Positions 61,572 through 64,000 of a stretch of 64,000 nucleotides of DNA are shown here, one piece after another. The notes under the pieces are model-generated. The model saw only the letters and a program-made list of their open reading frames with translations, made no database searches and had not been told where the DNA came from. The translations under genes and the position numbers were made by a program. Source of the stretch: UBA7672 sp965229115 (GTDB lineage: Bacteria; Pseudomonadota; Alphaproteobacteria; Caulobacterales; Hyphomonadaceae); assembly GCA_965229115.1 (NCBI GenBank), contig CBDDIR010000003.1:806001-870000 (forward strand), given 5' to 3'. Each line of letters opens with the position of its first letter. Position 1 is the first letter of the stretch.

Positions 61572-62416
61572 ACAGCCAGGATTTCGAATTCGTCTCACAG
61601 CTGCTCCGCAAGCGCGCCGGCATCGTCCTCACCGGCGACAAGATGTACCTGCTCGAAAGCCGCCTCGCGCCGCTCGCGCGCAAGGAAGGCCTGCCATCCA
61701 TCGACGATCTGATCCACGTCGTCCGCGCCCGCCGCGATGAACGCCTCATCGGCCAGCTCGTCGACGTGATGACCACCAACGAGACCTTCTTCTTCCGCGA
61801 CAAGACCCCGTTCGACCACCTGAAGGAAGCGATCCTCCCGCTCCTCGGCCAGGCGCGCAAAGGCAACCGCATCCGCATCTGGTGCGCCGCCTCCTCGACA
61901 GGGCAGGAGCCGTACTCCATCGCCATGATGCTCGACCAGAACCCCGCGCTCACGCAGGGCGTCCCCGTCGAGATCGTCGCCACCGACATCTCCGACCGCT
62001 GCCTCGAGCGCGCCCGCCAGGGCCTCTTCACGCAGTTCGAAGTGCAGCGCGGCCTGCCCATCCAGATGCTGATGCACTACTTCACCCAGCAGGACGATCA
62101 CTGGCGCATTTCCGAACGCCTCCGCCAGCAGGTCACGTTCAAGAAGCTCAACCTGATCGACGCCAACTACGGCATGGGCAAGTTCGACGTCGTCTTCTGC
62201 CGCAACGTGCTGATCTATTTCGACGCGCCCACCAAGGTCGCCGTCCTCGATCGCATCGCAGCCTCGGTGAACCCGGGCGGCTTCCTCATGCTTGGCGCCG
62301 CTGAAACCCTCGTCGGCTCTTCGCAATCCTTCGAGCCCACCCAAGACCGCCGCGGCCTCTACAAGCTGACCACCGGCGCCGCCGCAGCAGCTCCGAAGGC
62401 GGCGACAGCCGCCTAG
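61568..62416 (+). CDS. cheR: CheR chemotaxis protein methyltransferase
   Basis: A 282-residue SAM-dependent methyltransferase. TNETFFFRDKTPFDHLKEAIL, IWCAASSTGQEPYSIAMML (SAM site) and FCRNVLIYFDAPTKVAVLDRIA are standard CheR motifs. GTG start overlaps the cheB stop (GTGA). The last 15 residues are Ala-rich. No receptor, cheD or cheX gene is adjacent. Confidence 0.95.
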   Translation: MNSQDFEFVSQLLRKRAGIVLTGDKMYLLESRLAPLARKEGLPSIDDLIHVVRARRDERLIGQLVDVMTTNETFFFRDKTPFDHLKEAILPLLGQARKGNRIRIWCAASSTGQEPYSIAMMLDQNPALTQGVPVEIVATDISDRCLERARQGLFTQFEVQRGLPIQMLMHYFTQQDDHWRISERLRQQVTFKKLNLIDANYGMGKFDVVFCRNVLIYFDAPTKVAVLDRIAASVNPGGFLMLGAAETLVGSSQSFEPTQDRRGLYKLTTGAAAAAPKAATAA

Positions 62417-62508
62417 GCAGTCGGCAATCGCCAATCGGCAATCGAGCTGACACAACGCTGTCAGCAATGAAGCAATCGACTGCCCATTGCCTACTGCCTA
62501 CTGCCCAA
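62416..62508. repeat. Short imperfect inverted repeat after cheR
   Basis: GGCAGTCGGCAATCG-type sequence (62416-62445) is largely complementary to CGACTGCCCATTGCCTACTGCC at 62478-62505. Inside lies a perfect 7-bp hairpin (GCTGACA at 62446-62452 with TGTCAGC at 62459-62465). The AT content and tandem GGCAATCGGCAATCG units differ from coding DNA. It could be a dispersed repeat or the terminator of the che operon. Confidence 0.6.
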
Positions 62509-62547
62509 CTCCGCTCTACACTCCGGCCACAGCCCGGAGACACACCC

Positions 62548-62832
62548 ATGTTCGGCATGATCGGAAAGATGCGCGCAGCCGCCGGCAAGCGCGCCGAACT
62601 CATCGCCATCCTCGCTGACAGCACCGAGGCAATGCCCGGCTGCCTCAGCTACATCGTCGCCGAAGACGCCTCCGATCCCGACGGCATCTGGATCACCGAA
62701 GTCTGGGACAACGAGGCCAGCCACAAGGCCTCGCTCCAGCTCGAAAGCGTCAAGGCCGCCATCGGAAAAGCCCGCCCCATCATCGCCGGCTTCGACATGA
62801 GCGTGAAAACAACCCCCATTTCTGGGGTGTAG
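62548..62832 (+). CDS. Antibiotic-biosynthesis-monooxygenase (YgiN-like) domain protein
   Basis: A 94-residue dimeric alpha/beta-barrel protein. MIGKMRAAAGKRAELIAILADSTEAMPGCLSYIVAEDASDPDGIWITEVWDNEASHKASL is the ABM fold with the usual W..EVW.....H pattern. Such proteins oxidise quinols or small aromatics without cofactors. CGGAGA lies 7 bases before the ATG at 62548. Single gene. Confidence 0.9.
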   Translation: MFGMIGKMRAAAGKRAELIAILADSTEAMPGCLSYIVAEDASDPDGIWITEVWDNEASHKASLQLESVKAAIGKARPIIAGFDMSVKTTPISGV

Positions 62833-62949
62833 GAGCAGGGGGTGACGTCACGTCGTGCGGCATCATGCGCCGCCGCTGCGCCATCCTGTGTCATCTCCCT
62901 GACGCGAAATCGCACCTAACTTCCCGTCCGAACCCAAGAGGTCCGGCCC

Positions 62950-64000
62950 ATGAATCGCGCAGCCATTTTCATTCCCGCCTTCGCCATCCTCGCGATCGCC
63001 ATCGTCATGGCCGCCTCGTGCAGCCCCGCCGCGCCCGCCGTCGAGGCCGCAAAGACCTGCGATCTGAAAGCCAGCTCCGCCCGCGCCGCCGAAACCGCGC
63101 TTCCCGGCTGCGCAACAAAATGGATCGACGCCAACGTCGCGATCAACCAGCTGCAATCGATGGGCACGCACAACTCCTACAAGGAAGCGATCCCGGACGT
63201 GGAGATGGCGCTGATCAGGGAGCGCAACCCGGATGCCGCCATCACGCTCGACTATTCGCACCGCTCCTTCGCCGAACAGCTCGACAAGGGCGCGCGCCAG
63301 ATCGAGCTCGACCCGTCGGATGATCCGCAAGGCGGCCTCTTCGCGACGCCCCTCGCGCGCAAGATGCTGACCGACAAGGGCGTCACGCCGCCCGACTACG
63401 ATCTCGCCGCCATGTCGCAACCCGGCATCAAGGTCATCCACGTCAGCGACATCGACTATCGCTCGCACTGCCTGCTGTTCACGGATTGCCTGAAGCAGAT
63501 CAAGGCATGGTCGGATGCGAACCCCACGCACACGCCGATCCTGATGATGATCAATCCGAAATCGTCCGGCATCTCGGACAAGACCTGGCCTGGCGCCGCG
63601 AAAGTCCTGCCCTGGGGCAAGGAAGCCTTCGATCGCATGGACGCCGAAATCCGCTCGGTCTTCTCCGACGATCAGCTCATCACGCCGGATAAAGTTCGCG
63701 GCACGCACGCCACCCTGCGCGAAGCCGTCACCACGACAGGCTGGCCCAAGCTCGGCGAAGCGCGCGGCAAGCTGATCTTCACGATCGACCTCTCGCCCGA
63801 AGCCAACAAGCCCTACGCCGAAGGTCACCCGAACCTCGAAGGCCGCGTCGCCTTCATGACGACATTCCCCGATGCGCCCGAAGCCGCCTACTTCACGATG
63901 AACGAGCCCGAGAAACAGCAAGCCGAAATCCAGGCGATGGTGAAACAAGGCTTCCTCATCCGCACCCGCGCTGACGCCGACACACGCGAAGCCCGCACCA
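62950..64000 (+). CDS. PI-PLC-C1-like phosphodiesterase, truncated by the window end
   Basis: A partial reading frame of 350 codons that runs off the window. Signal peptide and possible lipidation Cys24 (IVMAASC). QSMGTHNSYKEA (His74), GARQIELDPSDDPQGGLFATP, PGIKVIHVSDIDYRSHCLLFTDCLKQIKAWSDANPTHTPI follow the calcium-dependent phosphoinositide phospholipase C-like family. KLIFTIDLSPE and GRVAFMTTF come later. AAGAGG precedes the ATG. Substrate may be a phosphodiester lipid; untested. Confidence 0.85.
   Translation, partial: MNRAAIFIPAFAILAIAIVMAASCSPAAPAVEAAKTCDLKASSARAAETALPGCATKWIDANVAINQLQSMGTHNSYKEAIPDVEMALIRERNPDAAITLDYSHRSFAEQLDKGARQIELDPSDDPQGGLFATPLARKMLTDKGVTPPDYDLAAMSQPGIKVIHVSDIDYRSHCLLFTDCLKQIKAWSDANPTHTPILMMINPKSSGISDKTWPGAAKVLPWGKEAFDRMDAEIRSVFSDDQLITPDKVRGTHATLREAVTTTGWPKLGEARGKLIFTIDLSPEANKPYAEGHPNLEGRVAFMTTFPDAPEAAYFTMNEPEKQQAEIQAMVKQGFLIRTRADADTREART

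Overview
The window is about 64 kb of GC-rich, densely coding DNA from an alphaproteobacterium, most likely a Caulobacterales/Hyphomonadaceae-type organism. The basis is a ChpT-type histidine phosphotransferase, the order rpmH-rnpA-yidC-engB followed further on by argB, a HAD nucleotidase and dapD, a TonB-ExbB-ExbD-ExbD-TPR locus, and codon use strongly biased to G/C in third positions. I saw no phage, integrase, transposase or CRISPR array. The window looks chromosomal.

Layout. 1-2.4 kb: end of a DUF2271-DUF4198-ApbE cluster of periplasmic proteins and a flavinyl transferase. 2.4-4.3 kb: a DUF3601 protein and an SLC1-type dicarboxylate symporter carrying two EF-hand loops. 4.6-8.7 kb: the energy-coupling operon for TonB-dependent outer-membrane uptake. 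8.8-13 kb: a KimA-like APC permease and an ABC-F ATPase. 13-16.4 kb: a pterin cluster (SDR, FolB-like, PTPS-like without the usual Cys) and low-complexity or EF-hand proteins. 16.4-25.5 kb: a nuclease, purA, a cytochrome c/quinoprotein, a degenerate RmlB-like protein, three lipoproteins and a SpoU methyltransferase. 25.6-26.5 kb: a gene-free island with two long palindromic repeats bracketing a strong candidate for an undescribed structured RNA. 26.5-37.5 kb: a minus-strand housekeeping block (dapD, HAD nucleotidase, argB, engB, yidC, rnpA, rpmH), interrupted by a DUF1036 protein, an X-Pro/CocE hydrolase and an ABC-2 exporter. 37.8-50.3 kb: an orphan histidine kinase, secreted or lipoprotein enzymes (gamma-glutamyltransferase, P1 and M28-like peptidases), tRNA-Arg(ACG), a TetR regulator, a 2OG-Fe(II) oxygenase and an unusual EF-G paralogue. 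50.4-56.2 kb: an M23 cell-wall peptidase and the ydbH-ynbE-ydbL envelope lipid-transport operon. 56.3-62.4 kb: chpT followed by cheA-cheW-cheY-cheB-cheR, tightly packed and without a receptor gene. 62.5 kb to the end: a small monooxygenase and a truncated PI-PLC-like lipoprotein.

The common theme is the cell envelope: uptake energisation, periplasmic redox and peptidase enzymes, lipid bridging between membranes, cell-wall hydrolysis and chemotaxis signalling. The best candidate for something undescribed is the structured RNA island at 25.85-26.26 kb. Next are the calcium-binding insertion in the dicarboxylate transporter, the rnpA reading frame that stays open through the whole of rpmH, and several enzyme-family members that have lost key catalytic residues. 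All family names come from reading motifs by eye; no database search was run.
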